Notes under the pieces: model-generated
What the model was told of the DNA's origin: nothing
The model's input: the letters and a program-made list of their open reading frames with translations, nothing else
Database searches by the model: none
Shown here: positions 34,071-42,709 of the stretch, in pieces
How positions within the stretch are numbered: the first letter of the stretch is position 1
Layout: each line of letters starts with the position of its first letter
Program-made: the position numbers and the translations under genes
Source: JACCZH01 sp963729445
GTDB lineage: Bacteria > Chloroflexota > Chloroflexia > Thermomicrobiales > CFX8
Length of the DNA: 64,000 nt
Direction of reading: 5' to 3'
Assembly: GCA_963729445.1 (NCBI GenBank)
Contig: CAVSNU010000003.1
Location: 1,240,001-1,304,000, forward strand

Positions 34071-34151
34071 GTGCGCGTCTGCCGGCCAGGGTTCAGCCAA
34101 CGTATCCCAACCTCACCCCGTCGCTCCACACGTGTGGAACGGCGAATCAGA

Positions 34152-34955
34152 TTGAGCGCAGCACAACTACTGGACACAACGAACCCGGCCGAGCAGGTGG
34201 CGGTCCGTGGCGTGACGATACGCTTCGGCGCGATCGAGGCAGTTCGCGACGTCCAGCTCTCGGTGGCCGAGGGCGAGTTCCTGGCCCTGATCGGCCCCTC
34301 CGGCTGTGGCAAGAGCACCCTGCTCAACGCGATCGTCGGGCTGGTCGAGCCTGACATGGGCCAGATCACGCTGCGCGGCGCTGACAGCAAGACGCGGCTG
34401 GGGCACCTGGCCTACATGCCGCAGCGCGACGCACTCCTCCCCTGGCGAACGGTGCTCGACAACGCGATCCTCGGCCTTGAAGTCGCCGGCCACGACCTCC
34501 GCGACGCCCGGGAGCGGGCACGCGAGCTGCTGCCGCGCTTCGGGCTGGAGGGCTTCGGCGAGCACTACCCCTCGGCGCTCTCTGGAGGCATGCGGCAACG
34601 CGCCGCCTTCTTGCGCACGGTTCTCAGCGAGCAACCGGTCATGCTGCTCGACGAGCCGTTCGGCGCGCTGGATGCCCTGACCCGCCGGGCCATGCAGGAG
34701 TGGCTGCTCGGACTCTGGGCCGATCTCGGGCGCACCATCGTCATGGTCACCCACGACGTCGAAGAGGCGCTGCTGCTGGCCGACAGAGTGGCGGTCATGA
34801 CTGCGCGGCCCGGCAGGATCAAGCTGGTCGAGAAGGTGGGCCTGCCACGACCGCGTCACGCCAACATGATCGGCGACCCCGCCTTTGTAGAGCAGAAGCT
34901 CCAGCTCCTCTCGGCCCTGCGTGGCGAGATGGCGCCGATCGGGGGCCGGGCATGA
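34152..34955 (+). CDS. thiZ: ABC transporter ATPase, thiamine precursor uptake (ThiZ-like)
   Basis: A 267-residue nitrate/taurine/HMP-type ATP-binding subunit. Walker A is LIGPSGCGKSTLLNAI, the Q-loop MPQRDALLPWRT, the signature YPSALSGGMRQRAAFLR, Walker B VMLLDEPFGALDAL and the switch histidine VMVTHDVEEAL. TTG 34152 is the likely start (GGAAC upstream); longer in-frame extensions would run through the riboswitch and terminator. It is the first gene after the TPP riboswitch and overlaps the permease by four bases. Gene name is by context. Confidence 0.9.
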   Translation: MSAAQLLDTTNPAEQVAVRGVTIRFGAIEAVRDVQLSVAEGEFLALIGPSGCGKSTLLNAIVGLVEPDMGQITLRGADSKTRLGHLAYMPQRDALLPWRTVLDNAILGLEVAGHDLRDARERARELLPRFGLEGFGEHYPSALSGGMRQRAAFLRTVLSEQPVMLLDEPFGALDALTRRAMQEWLLGLWADLGRTIVMVTHDVEEALLLADRVAVMTARPGRIKLVEKVGLPRPRHANMIGDPAFVEQKLQLLSALRGEMAPIGGRA

Positions 34956-35788
34956 TCGAAACCACCGGCACCAAGACCGCAGCCGAACGTGCAACGTCAG
35001 CACCGCGGCGAACAAACGTCAGGAGCATTCTGGGCTGGCTCGTGCCCTTCGTTCTGCTGGCGCTCCTGCTCGCGGCCTGGGAGACCGGCGTGAGAGTCAC
35101 CGACACCCCGCGCTGGTTCCTGCCGACGCCGAGCGAGGTTGCCAGGGAGACGATCGACTCGCGTGTCACCCTGTGGGAACACACCCTGACCACCCTCACC
35201 GAGGTGATAACCGGTTTCACCATCGCCGCCATGTTCGGGATCCTCAGCGCTCTGGGGATCGCGTCGTCGCGCGTTGCCGAGCGCACCATCTATCCCGCCA
35301 TCGTCGCCAGCCAGGCGATTCCGATTATCGCGCTGGCACCAATTCTGCTGATCTGGTTCGGCTATGGGCTGACGCCCAAGGTGATCGTCGTGGTCCTGAT
35401 CTGCTTCTTCCCGATCGCCGTCAACATGGCCGACGGGCTACGCGCCGTCGATCCAGATGCCATTGCGCTGCTGCGCAGCATGGGCGCGAGCCGCTGGCAG
35501 ATCATGCGGATCGTGAGAATCCCCACCTCGCTGCCCTACCTGATGTCGGGTTTGAGAATCGGCGCGGCGGTGTCCGTTATCGGCGCGATCGTCGGCGAAT
35601 GGGTGGGCGCGTCAGCCGGCCTGGGCTATCTGATGACGCGCTCGGCGTCGCAATTCCAGACCCCGCTGCTGTTCTCTGCCGTCGGGATCTCCGCGTTGCT
35701 AGGTATAGCGCTCTTCTCAATCGTCGCCGTCTCCGAGCGCTGGCTGCTGCCGTGGAGAACCGCTGAGAGGAAGGCAAAACGAGCCTGA
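34952..35788 (+). CDS. thiX: ABC transporter permease, thiamine precursor uptake (ThiX-like)
   Basis: A 278-residue BPD-type permease with six or seven membrane helices. After the first helix (ILGWLVPFVLLALLLAAWE) comes RWFLPTPSEVARETIDSR, typical of nitrate/sulfonate/HMP systems. The EAA-like cytoplasmic loop is LLRSMGASRWQIMRIVRIPT, which docks to the ATPase. ATG 34952 overlaps the ATPase stop (ATGA). Works with the neighbouring ATPase and lipoprotein to import a pyrimidine precursor of thiamine. Confidence 0.9.
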   Translation: MIETTGTKTAAERATSAPRRTNVRSILGWLVPFVLLALLLAAWETGVRVTDTPRWFLPTPSEVARETIDSRVTLWEHTLTTLTEVITGFTIAAMFGILSALGIASSRVAERTIYPAIVASQAIPIIALAPILLIWFGYGLTPKVIVVVLICFFPIAVNMADGLRAVDPDAIALLRSMGASRWQIMRIVRIPTSLPYLMSGLRIGAAVSVIGAIVGEWVGASAGLGYLMTRSASQFQTPLLFSAVGISALLGIALFSIVAVSERWLLPWRTAERKAKRA

Positions 35789-35854
35789 CCGTTCAGGCGC
35801 AATGAATGATGGAAGAGTCCGATTTGACCGCTATGTGGAAACGCTCTCCAACTT

Positions 35855-35930
35855 CGTACGGGCGTAATTTATTGCGCCCTGCCTGGGCATCCGGGACGTT
35901 GGAGAGGGCGCAATAAATTACGCCCATACG
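35855..35930. repeat. Palindromic repeat, family A, inside the thi operon
   Basis: Arms CGTACGGGCGTAATTTATTG and CAATAAATTACGCCCATACG around CCTGCCTGGGC...CGTTGGAGAGG. It separates the permease from the substrate-binding protein gene by 180 bases. Confidence 0.87.
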
Positions 35931-35970
35931 CATAAGAAGGAAGCTTTTCGCTACTGTGGAGACGTTAACC

Positions 35971-37005
35971 ATGAAGACCGGTATCTCGCGGAACCCTCTA
36001 CGCCTGCTGTCGTTGACGCTGGCAATGATCCTGGTTGGCTCGCTGCTGGCCGCCTGCGGCAACGACGAGGAGGATGCGGCGGACGGTGCACCGACGCAGG
36101 TCACCATCGCGCTCGACTGGTACCCGTGGTCCAACCACACCGGTCTCTACCTGGCCCAGGAGAACGGTTACTTCGAGGAAGAGGGTCTCGAGGTCGAGAT
36201 CTACGTCCCCGGCAACCCGGAAGACGGGCTCAAGCTCGTCGGCTCAGGGCAGGACGACTTCGCCATCTCGTACCAGACTGACGTCCTGCTGGCGCGGGGC
36301 GAAGACATCCCGGTGAAATCGGTGGCGGCGCTGGTGCAACACCCGCTCAACTCGATCATGGCGCTGGAAAGCGCCGGGATCAAGCGCCCCAGCGACCTCA
36401 AGGGCAAGACGATTGGTGTCCCAGGTGTACCCAGCGACGAGGCGATACTCTCGTCGATTCTGGAATCCGACGGATTGACGATGGACGACGTCGAGCTCGT
36501 CGGCGTCGGCTTCACCCTGATCCCGCCCCTGCTTGCCGGTCAGGTTGACGCGGTCATCGGCGCGTACTGGGTGCACGAATCCTTCCTGGTCGAGCGTGAG
36601 GGCGAGGAAGTCGCCGTCCTGAAAGTCGAAGATTGGGGTGTGCCGGACTACTACGAGCTCGTCATGGTGGCGAGCGACGACATGATCGAGAACCAGGGCG
36701 ATGTCGTCGAAGGCATGATGCGCGCCATCACGCGTGGCTATGCCGACGCCGAGCGCGACCACAACGCGGCGCTCGATGCCCTGCTCGCCGCTGCCCCGGA
36801 CACCGACCGCGCGCTTGAGGAACGCGGCATTGTGCTCCTCGCGCCGTACTGGACCGATGAGGGCACCGTCCCCTTCGGCCAGCAGACGGCCGAGCGCTGG
36901 GAGTCCTACGCCACCTGGCTCAAGGAGAACGACATGCTCTCCGACGATGTCGATCCATCCGAGGCGTTTACGAATGAGTTCGTCGAACGGGCCAACGAGG
37001 AGTAA
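35971..37005 (+). CDS. thiY: NMT1/THI5-like substrate-binding lipoprotein (ThiY-like)
   Basis: A 344-residue lipoprotein; ATG 35971 has GGAGA eight bases upstream, and the signal peptide ends in the lipobox LLAAC. The mature protein has the NMT1/THI5 motifs VTIALDWYPWSNHTGLYLAQ, NGYFEEEGLEVEIYVPGNPE and GQDDFAISYQTDVLLARG. YPWSNHTG-type N-termini are typical of HMP or formylaminopyrimidine binders. Together with the TPP riboswitch this supports a thiamine pyrimidine precursor as ligand. A family A repeat separates it from the permease, so it may partly depend on its own promoter. Confidence 0.9.
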   Translation: MKTGISRNPLRLLSLTLAMILVGSLLAACGNDEEDAADGAPTQVTIALDWYPWSNHTGLYLAQENGYFEEEGLEVEIYVPGNPEDGLKLVGSGQDDFAISYQTDVLLARGEDIPVKSVAALVQHPLNSIMALESAGIKRPSDLKGKTIGVPGVPSDEAILSSILESDGLTMDDVELVGVGFTLIPPLLAGQVDAVIGAYWVHESFLVEREGEEVAVLKVEDWGVPDYYELVMVASDDMIENQGDVVEGMMRAITRGYADAERDHNAALDALLAAAPDTDRALEERGIVLLAPYWTDEGTVPFGQQTAERWESYATWLKENDMLSDDVDPSEAFTNEFVERANEE

Positions 37006-37051
37006 GCGTCTCCCTGACGATATTGTCGAGATTGATCCGGTAAGCGGGAGT

Positions 37052-37128
37052 GCGTGGGGGCGTCATGTATTGCGCCCTCTCCAACGTGCCGGATGGCCAG
37101 GCAGGGCGCAATGAATTGCGCCCGTACG
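37052..37128. repeat. Palindromic repeat, family A, complete copy
   Basis: Left arm CGTGGGGGCGTCATGTATTG (diverged) and right arm CAATGAATTGCGCCCGTACG. Outer flanks GATTGATCCGG (37031) and TCTCGGATCAAC (37153) are themselves inverted, suggesting the full element is about 130-140 bases. Confidence 0.87.
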
Positions 37129-37203
37129 CACACAGAGGTTGCTCCCGATTCTCGGATCAACGAGGACATCTTCAATTAGGAGCGGGGACGGGGATGAGCA
37201 CCG

Positions 37204-38490
37204 TCAACCAACCGGCCTCGTCTGGTTGCACCAGTCGACGATCATCTCGGCATACACCTTGCAGGCCGTGACGAGGTCGTCCACTGCCACCCGCTCATCG
37301 ATCGCGTGGGCTTGCTCCAGCGCGCCCGGTCCGTAGATGACCGTTGGGATGCCGGCTGCGGCGAGCCAGCCAGCGTCGGTGACAGAGGGCGACATGCCGA
37401 CCGCCGGATCAGTGCCGACCACCGCGCGGTGCGCCTTTGTGAGCGCCGCAAGACCGGGATGGTCGCTCGGGATGGACACCGCCGGGAAAATCTCGCCGCG
37501 ATCTTCGATCATTGACCGCCCTCCCCAGCGGAAAACCGGCGGGTTGTCACGCAGCCAGAGATCGGCAGACGCCGCCCGCAGCACGTGGTCCTCGATCTCC
37601 GCGACAACGTCCTGCCACGTTTCGTCCGGGTAGAAGTGCACCGTAATCCAGAGCGCGCAGCGATCCGCCAGGAAGGCCGGATGCTTCCCTCCCTCGATCA
37701 CGGCCGGGTTGATCGTCGTTGCACCGGGCGCAAAGCCTGGGTAACGCTTCATCACCGCCCAGTGACGCTCGAGCTCCTGGAGCGCACCGATGAGATTGAC
37801 CATCTTCTCGATCGCGCTCGCGCCGCTCACGCCGCCACCGGCGTGAATCGTGCGCGCCCGCATCGCGTCATGGAGCGTCTCGGGGCTCTGGATCTCGATC
37901 CAGCCGGTAATCACGCCGCCCTGTCCCGCGATGGTGAGATCCGTCGGCTCCGGAACGATCGCGAAATCCGCGCGGTAGCCCTTTTCAACACACGTTAAGG
38001 TCCCGGCCTCGCCCTGTTCCTCGCCAATGACAGACTGAAACAGCAGGTCGCCGCGTAGCTCGACTCCCAGATCCCGGATGGTCTTCATGGCGAAGAGCGC
38101 CGCCGCAAGCGGGCCCTTCATGTCGGCTGCACCGCGACCGTAGAGGTAGCCGTCTGACTCTGCGGCCTCAAACGGAGACCGACGCCAGGCCTCAACCGGC
38201 TCAACCTCGGCCACGTCGATGTGTCCGTTGATAAGCAGCGACGCGGCGCTGTCGGGAGCGCTGCCCTTGAGCGTACCGACAACGTCTGGGTCACCGGGAT
38301 ATACCTCAAACCGGTCGACGTCGAAACCCAGCTCCTCCAGGTAGCCGCCCACGAAATCCTGCGCCGCGCCGGTATTGCGCCCTGGTGGACTCAGCGTAGG
38401 GAAGGCAATCAACTTGCTGGCCAGCGCAACAAGCTCCGCGCGCCGGTCTTCAATCGCGGTTTGAATCTCGTGTGTCGTGGTCTGTGACAT
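37204..38490 (-). CDS. M20-family metallohydrolase (ArgE/DapE/YlmB-like)
   Basis: A 428-residue dinuclear zinc hydrolase. Metal ligands fall in LLINGHIDVAEVEP, YGRGAADMKGPLAA, GEEQGEAGT and the C-terminal GALEQAHAIDERV; the dimerisation lid lies between. ATG 38490 has GAGGAA five bases upstream; an in-frame TTG nine codons earlier is less likely. It converges on the TPP-regulated ABC operon. In Bacillus the M20 enzyme YlmB deformylates the formylaminopyrimidine imported by ThiXYZ, and this protein has nearly the same length, so that role is possible; acetylornithine or similar deacylase is the alternative. Confidence 0.88.
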   Translation of the reverse strand: MSQTTTHEIQTAIEDRRAELVALASKLIAFPTLSPPGRNTGAAQDFVGGYLEELGFDVDRFEVYPGDPDVVGTLKGSAPDSAASLLINGHIDVAEVEPVEAWRRSPFEAAESDGYLYGRGAADMKGPLAAALFAMKTIRDLGVELRGDLLFQSVIGEEQGEAGTLTCVEKGYRADFAIVPEPTDLTIAGQGGVITGWIEIQSPETLHDAMRARTIHAGGGVSGASAIEKMVNLIGALQELERHWAVMKRYPGFAPGATTINPAVIEGGKHPAFLADRCALWITVHFYPDETWQDVVAEIEDHVLRAASADLWLRDNPPVFRWGGRSMIEDRGEIFPAVSIPSDHPGLAALTKAHRAVVGTDPAVGMSPSVTDAGWLAAAGIPTVIYGPGALEQAHAIDERVAVDDLVTACKVYAEMIVDWCNQTRPVG

Positions 38491-38585
38491 CTCATTCCTC
38501 AGCTCAACGTCAGACAAGAAGCATCCACCTTACACCAGGCAGGGGAGACTGCGATTACTGATCGTGTCTGAGGATGCGATCGTCG

Positions 38586-39095
38586 TTACGCCTGGGAGAT
38601 CCAGCCGATACACGCGCCGAGGAAGAGCCCGGAGAGGCAGCCAAAGATCGATCCCATCGGCCGCAGGTCGTTGGTGTCTTGAACCGGCGAGCCGGTGATG
38701 TTCTCCATGAGCGGCGCGAGCAGCGGCCCGCACAGCCAGCCGACGAACGCGCAGACTGCCGCCGTGCCGATCAGAATTGCCGCCGACTTGAGCAAACGGT
38801 CTTCGTCCAGCACGGCGGTTGGCCGCGGCCTGGCAGCTGCCCCTGCAGTGGATTCGTCATCCAGCCACCACTCGTCTAGCTCCTCGGGAGGCTTGACTGG
38901 CTCGTTCGCCGGAGAGGGCTCCAGAATCTCGATGCCGGGCACGGTCATCGTGGGGTCCGGCACGCCGGGCGAGTTACAGGTTGGGCAGACCGTCGTATTG
39001 GCCGGTAGCCGCACCGAACACCACTGGCAGCGGAGGCCACCCGTCAGCGGGTCTCGATCCGGCTGCAGCTGGTCTGTCTGTTGAAGCCCGGTCAC
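38586..39095 (-). CDS. Zinc-ribbon membrane protein
   Basis: A 169-residue protein with an N-terminal zinc ribbon (CQWCSVRLPANTTVCPTCNS: two CxxC pairs), an acidic Pro/Glu-rich linker (PPEELDEWWLDDE) and two C-terminal membrane helices (SAAILIGTAAVCAFVGWLCG and SIFGCLSGLFLGACIGWI). GTG 39095 follows GGACGATCCTG; longer in-frame upstream sequence is low-complexity. Function unknown; such proteins are often membrane-tethered sensors. Confidence 0.75.
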   Translation of the reverse strand: MTGLQQTDQLQPDRDPLTGGLRCQWCSVRLPANTTVCPTCNSPGVPDPTMTVPGIEILEPSPANEPVKPPEELDEWWLDDESTAGAAARPRPTAVLDEDRLLKSAAILIGTAAVCAFVGWLCGPLLAPLMENITGSPVQDTNDLRPMGSIFGCLSGLFLGACIGWISQA

Positions 39096-39331
39096 CAGGA
39101 TCGTCCACCATTTCTCTCGCGTCGTTGCACTCCCGCGTATCGTGTACCGCCAGATTCCCCCCGGCAACCGCCCGAAGGTACCAAGAGCGTCCTTTTCTGG
39201 AGAGGCGGCGTCTGGTGGGCACCTACCAGGACAACTCCCCGTGCTTTCTCGGCCCAATAAGGCACAATATGGTTGGCGTAACGCCGTGGCCACGCGACCA
39301 GATGACATGCACCATACGACGGGATGAATCT

Positions 39332-40000
39332 TTGACAGTACGTGGTTATGCCAAGCTGGCGGTCTTTCTGGCCGGAACGGTTGGGCTGGGTATTGAGCTC
39401 GCCGCCGAGCGGCTGCTGGCGCCGGCCTTCGGAACGACGACCGATCTCTGGTCGATCATCATTGGATTGACCTTCGCTGCGCTCTCGCTGGGATATTCGC
39501 TTGGTGGACGGCTCATTGACCGGCGGCCGGATCACAGAGTGCCGGCAGCCTGTTTGTTGATCTCCGGCGTCTGGGCACTGTTCGTGGCGTTCGCCGGTCC
39601 GCCCATTGTGGCCGCGATCCAGGAGCTCACCTTTGACTTCGGTGGCGTGCCGTTGGGCACGTTCCTGTCGGTGCTGATTCTGATCACCGTGCCGCCGTTT
39701 GTCATCGGCGCCGTGACCCCGGCTTCGATCCGGCTGGTGGTTCCACAGGTCGGCCAGGCAGGCTCGTCGGCCGGCACGATCTTTGCGTTGAACACCATCG
39801 GCTCGCTGATCGGCACCTTTGTCCCGGTTATCGTGCTCATTCCGCGCATCGGCGTACGCAACACGTTCCTGACCATGGCGGTGCTCGGGCTCATCGCGGG
39901 TGGTATTGGTTTCACCAACGTCGTTCGGGGAGAGCCGGCCGCAGAAGAGACCTACGACGCCGCCGTCGCCCGCCAACAGAATGCGGCCCGCTCCTCGTAA
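39332..40000 (+). CDS. Membrane domain of spermidine synthase-like protein, no synthase domain
   Basis: A 222-residue protein with about six membrane helices beginning YAKLAVFLAGTVGLGIELAAERLLAPAFG, the hallmark of the membrane half of fused spermidine/spermine synthase-like proteins. Other segments are GYSLGGRLIDRRPDHR, VPPFVIGAVTPASIRL and GTIFALNTIGSLIGTF. The soluble methyltransferase-like half is absent: the frame stops after a short acidic tail and no synthase gene follows. TTG 39332 (GGGATG upstream) is preferred to ATG 39302. Probably a free-standing transporter-like membrane protein. Confidence 0.78.
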   Translation: MTVRGYAKLAVFLAGTVGLGIELAAERLLAPAFGTTTDLWSIIIGLTFAALSLGYSLGGRLIDRRPDHRVPAACLLISGVWALFVAFAGPPIVAAIQELTFDFGGVPLGTFLSVLILITVPPFVIGAVTPASIRLVVPQVGQAGSSAGTIFALNTIGSLIGTFVPVIVLIPRIGVRNTFLTMAVLGLIAGGIGFTNVVRGEPAAEETYDAAVARQQNAARSS

Positions 40001-40088
40001 AGCGCAACAGACACTCTAGATCTCTTCGCGGATGACAGGTCTTACCCGTTCCTTCCGCAGAGCATCGACCCGCGCTACCGCGAGCGCT

Positions 40089-40715
40089 TCAATGAAGGTC
40101 GCTGGAATCTGGGTGGGTACCGTCAACGCTCTCACCGGACGTGAGGACCATCGTCACCGCGTCACGCTGCGCACCGACCGGGAAGACCGACTCCCGGGCT
40201 CTCCGCAGCCAGATGAACCGGGACAGGCGGCACTCAGACCAGCTCTCGATATCTTGCAAGGGGATGTGTCGCTCCCTGCGCCCCAGCCGGGAGCCGCGCC
40301 GGCGCGAGCTCAGTGCCCACAAGGGGCCTTTCGCAACATAGGAAATGCGCAGCGCCGGTTGTGTTGGGGCCGGGTTGTCCCCTTCGATGCGCACCGGCAC
40401 TGCCTGAACCGCCCGCTGCCAGAAACGCCGCACGACCACTTGACCGGGACGCGCATCCAGATTGCGTCCAATCCTCACCGAAAGTCGCTGCTGTACCGTG
40501 ATCGCAATCAGAAACGCGGCCAACAGGACGAGCAGGATACCTGAGGCGATCAATGGCTCGACAACGAGCATCTTCAGCTCGAAGATGATGAATATGACAA
40601 TCCCGATGGCAACCAGCCAGCTGAACCGCTGCGACCGTGACGGCCAGCGTTGCTCTTCTACGAAATAGACGTCCCTCGCCACCGTAACCTCAATCGTCGT
40701 CACATCCTCACTCAC
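40089..40715 (-). CDS. PH-domain-like two-span membrane protein
   Basis: A protein of about 208 residues with two close membrane helices (FSWLVAIGIVIFIIFELKML and PLIASGILLVLLAAFLIAI), then a soluble beta-rich domain (LSVRIGRNLDARPG, HIPLQDIESWSECRLSRFIW, DAVTMVLTSGESV) resembling bacterial PH-like (bPH) domains. The start is uncertain: GTG 40715 or TTG 40739; neither has a strong ribosome site. It is divergent from the PIG-L gene. Function unknown. Confidence 0.68.
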   Translation of the reverse strand: MSEDVTTIEVTVARDVYFVEEQRWPSRSQRFSWLVAIGIVIFIIFELKMLVVEPLIASGILLVLLAAFLIAITVQQRLSVRIGRNLDARPGQVVVRRFWQRAVQAVPVRIEGDNPAPTQPALRISYVAKGPLWALSSRRRGSRLGRRERHIPLQDIESWSECRLSRFIWLRRARESVFPVGAQRDAVTMVLTSGESVDGTHPDSSDLH

Positions 40716-40798
40716 TGAAGGGTATCGAATCCATTTCAACCCGGTGATAGCATAGACAGGTTGTGTAACCACATGTGCAGGCCGTGAGAAGGGCGCGT

Positions 40799-41578
40799 AT
40801 GGACAGCGAACAGGTAGAGATCCAGGCACAGAAGCAAGCAGACGAGCAGGCCGAAGAGCTCGAAAAATGCGCGCTCGTCATCATGGCCCATCCGGACGAC
40901 GCCGAGTTTGGCAGCGCCGGCACCACCGCGAAATGGATCAAAGAGGGTTGGGAGGTCCACTACCTGGTCGTGACCGATGCGACCGGCGGCGGATCTGACG
41001 GGGCGACCGATATCGGCGTGGAGGCCCGCGAGCTGATCGCCACCACCCGCAAGGCCGAGCAGCGTGAGGCAGGGCGGATTCTCGGGCTGGCCGGCATCAC
41101 CTTCCTTGACTACCCGGACGGTGTGATCGAGCCAACCATTGAGCTGCGCCACGCCATCGTGCGCGAGTTGCGCCGACTCCGGCCCAGCCGCGTGATCTGC
41201 CCATCGCCTGACCGCAGCTGGGATCCAGCCTATTCGATCGGCCGCCACCACCCGGACCACCTCGCCGTCGGCGCGGCGTCTCTGGCCGCGATCTACCCCG
41301 CCAGCCAGAATCCGTGGGATTTTCCGGAGCTCATGCTTGAGGGGCTGATGCCGCACAAAGTGCGCGAGATCTATGTCGTCGGCGCGCCCTTCACCAACCA
41401 CTGGGTCGATGTCTCAGACACCGTCGACCAGAAGATCGAAGCCCTGCGCGCCCACCACAGTCAGCTTGGCGAGCACTTCGACCGGGTCGAGGAGATGGTC
41501 CGCGGCTGGCTCCAGGAAGTCGGCGCGCGCCATGGCGTCTGCGCCGCCGAGGAGTTCAACCTGGCGAAGAACGGGTAG
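40799..41578 (+). CDS. PIG-L/LmbE-family N-acetyl deacetylase
   Basis: A 259-residue zinc-dependent deacetylase. The metal site is formed by IMAHPDDAEFGSAGT (HPDD) and the later GRHHPDHLAVG (HxxH). After a charged 30-residue N-terminal extension (VEIQAQKQADEQAEELEK) the fold follows the family, with LVVTDATGGG and PSRVICPSPDRSWD. ATG 40799 has AGAAGGG upstream. Relatives deacetylate GlcNAc-inositol or GlcNAc-malate in thiol synthesis, or other N-acetyl sugars; specificity is not visible. Confidence 0.9.
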   Translation: MDSEQVEIQAQKQADEQAEELEKCALVIMAHPDDAEFGSAGTTAKWIKEGWEVHYLVVTDATGGGSDGATDIGVEARELIATTRKAEQREAGRILGLAGITFLDYPDGVIEPTIELRHAIVRELRRLRPSRVICPSPDRSWDPAYSIGRHHPDHLAVGAASLAAIYPASQNPWDFPELMLEGLMPHKVREIYVVGAPFTNHWVDVSDTVDQKIEALRAHHSQLGEHFDRVEEMVRGWLQEVGARHGVCAAEEFNLAKNG

Positions 41579-41762
41579 CGTTTTCAGCCAACAAACAATA
41601 AAGACCCGCCCTGCCTGACCCCGAGCCGTGGAGCGGGGTGCAGCATATGACGCCCCATTTGCATCAACGTAAGGAACGTCCTAGCGAAGCGTCATGCGAT
41701 GGGAGTCGGCCGGCGCGCCGGAGTCGTCGTAAGACAACAACGCAGAGCCGCCTTCTTTTCTT

Positions 41763-41838
41763 CGTACGGGCGCAATTCATTGCGCCCTGTCTAATCGCCC
41801 GGGCGGCCGGGCAGGGCGCAATAAATTGCGCCCGTACG
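41763..41838. repeat. Palindromic repeat, family A, complete copy
   Basis: CGTACGGGCGCAATTCATTG mirrored by CAATAAATTGCGCCCGTACG, loop CTGTCTAATCG...CGGGCAGG. The right flank TCTCGGATCAAC is as at 37153. Nothing else is seen in the 319-base gap apart from a fragment of the same loop near 41610. Confidence 0.88.
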
Positions 41839-41897
41839 CATTCCTAATTCTCGGATCAACGAGGACACGGAATGTGATGCGGACACGCATCCAACCG

Positions 41898-42709
41898 TCA
41901 GTGCGGCCCGACCGCGTGATCGAAGGACGAATCATCCTCCAGGTCGAGCGGCTGGTAATAGTCCTCGTTACGTTCCATAAGCTCGCCGTCAACGGGCCGT
42001 ACCCCGCAGTGGACGAGGTACTCGCAATTCTGGCAATGGTTACGATGCGGCGTCATGTCGAACGCCGTATCCGAGGCGATCGTGGAGAGCAGACCTTCCA
42101 GCCAGCCTGACCCAGCGGCCAGCCGGGTCGCCGAATACCGGATTTCAAGCGGGTCGTCCGGGTGCGACGGGAACCAGTAGACGAGCCGGATCTGCTCGGG
42201 ATCAGCCAGCTTCGTGCCCGGGCGATGGCGCAACACCTCCCAGACGACATACGGGTAGACCTTCGACTGCTGGCTATCGACCAGTCGCCCGGGCTTGGCC
42301 GTTCACTCGTCTTCCAGTCGTAGATCGTGACCCCGCCTATCGGGTCAACGGTCAGCGCGTCGATCTTGGCCAGCACCTGGAAATCTCCAGACCGGGCTAC
42401 CAGGGACTGGTCGTGCAGCACAGTACAGCCTCCGGCGCTGAGCGTGTCCTGGAACGACTTGTAGGCCGCCCACTGCGTTTCGAGCACGGGATCATCCGCG
42501 GTTTGCAGTATCACATCTGTGTCCAGCCCCAGATCGTGCCAGAGCACTAGCCGGTGAAACAGATCACCACGCCGCGTGCGCGCCGCAGTAGTCGGGTCGG
42601 GTCCAGCCGTCGGCAGATGGTTCAGGTAGTGGTGCTGGAAGCGCCGCGGGCAGGTCTCGTAACACTCCAGCGCCGCGGCGCTGGCCACAAAATCAATCGG
42701 CAGCGACAC
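41898..42709 (-). pseudogene. RecB/Cas4-type PD-(D/E)XK nuclease with Fe-S motif, frameshifted
   Basis: Third gene of a helicase-nuclease operon. ATG 42709 opens LECYETCPRRFQHHYLNHLP, then GDLFHRLVLWHDLG and the nuclease core LAKIDALTVDP...VTIYDWKTSERP (D and DxK). After AKPG-like sequence the frame breaks; one extra base in the CCCGGG run near 42290 restores RLVDSQQSKVYPYVVWEVL and continues to the C-terminal MTPHRNHCQNCEYLVHCG. The single early Cys plus CxxCx5C fits the 4Fe-4S cluster of AddB/Cas4 nucleases. Homopolymer position suggests sequencing error. It overlaps the helicase gene by 17 bases. Confidence 0.85.
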
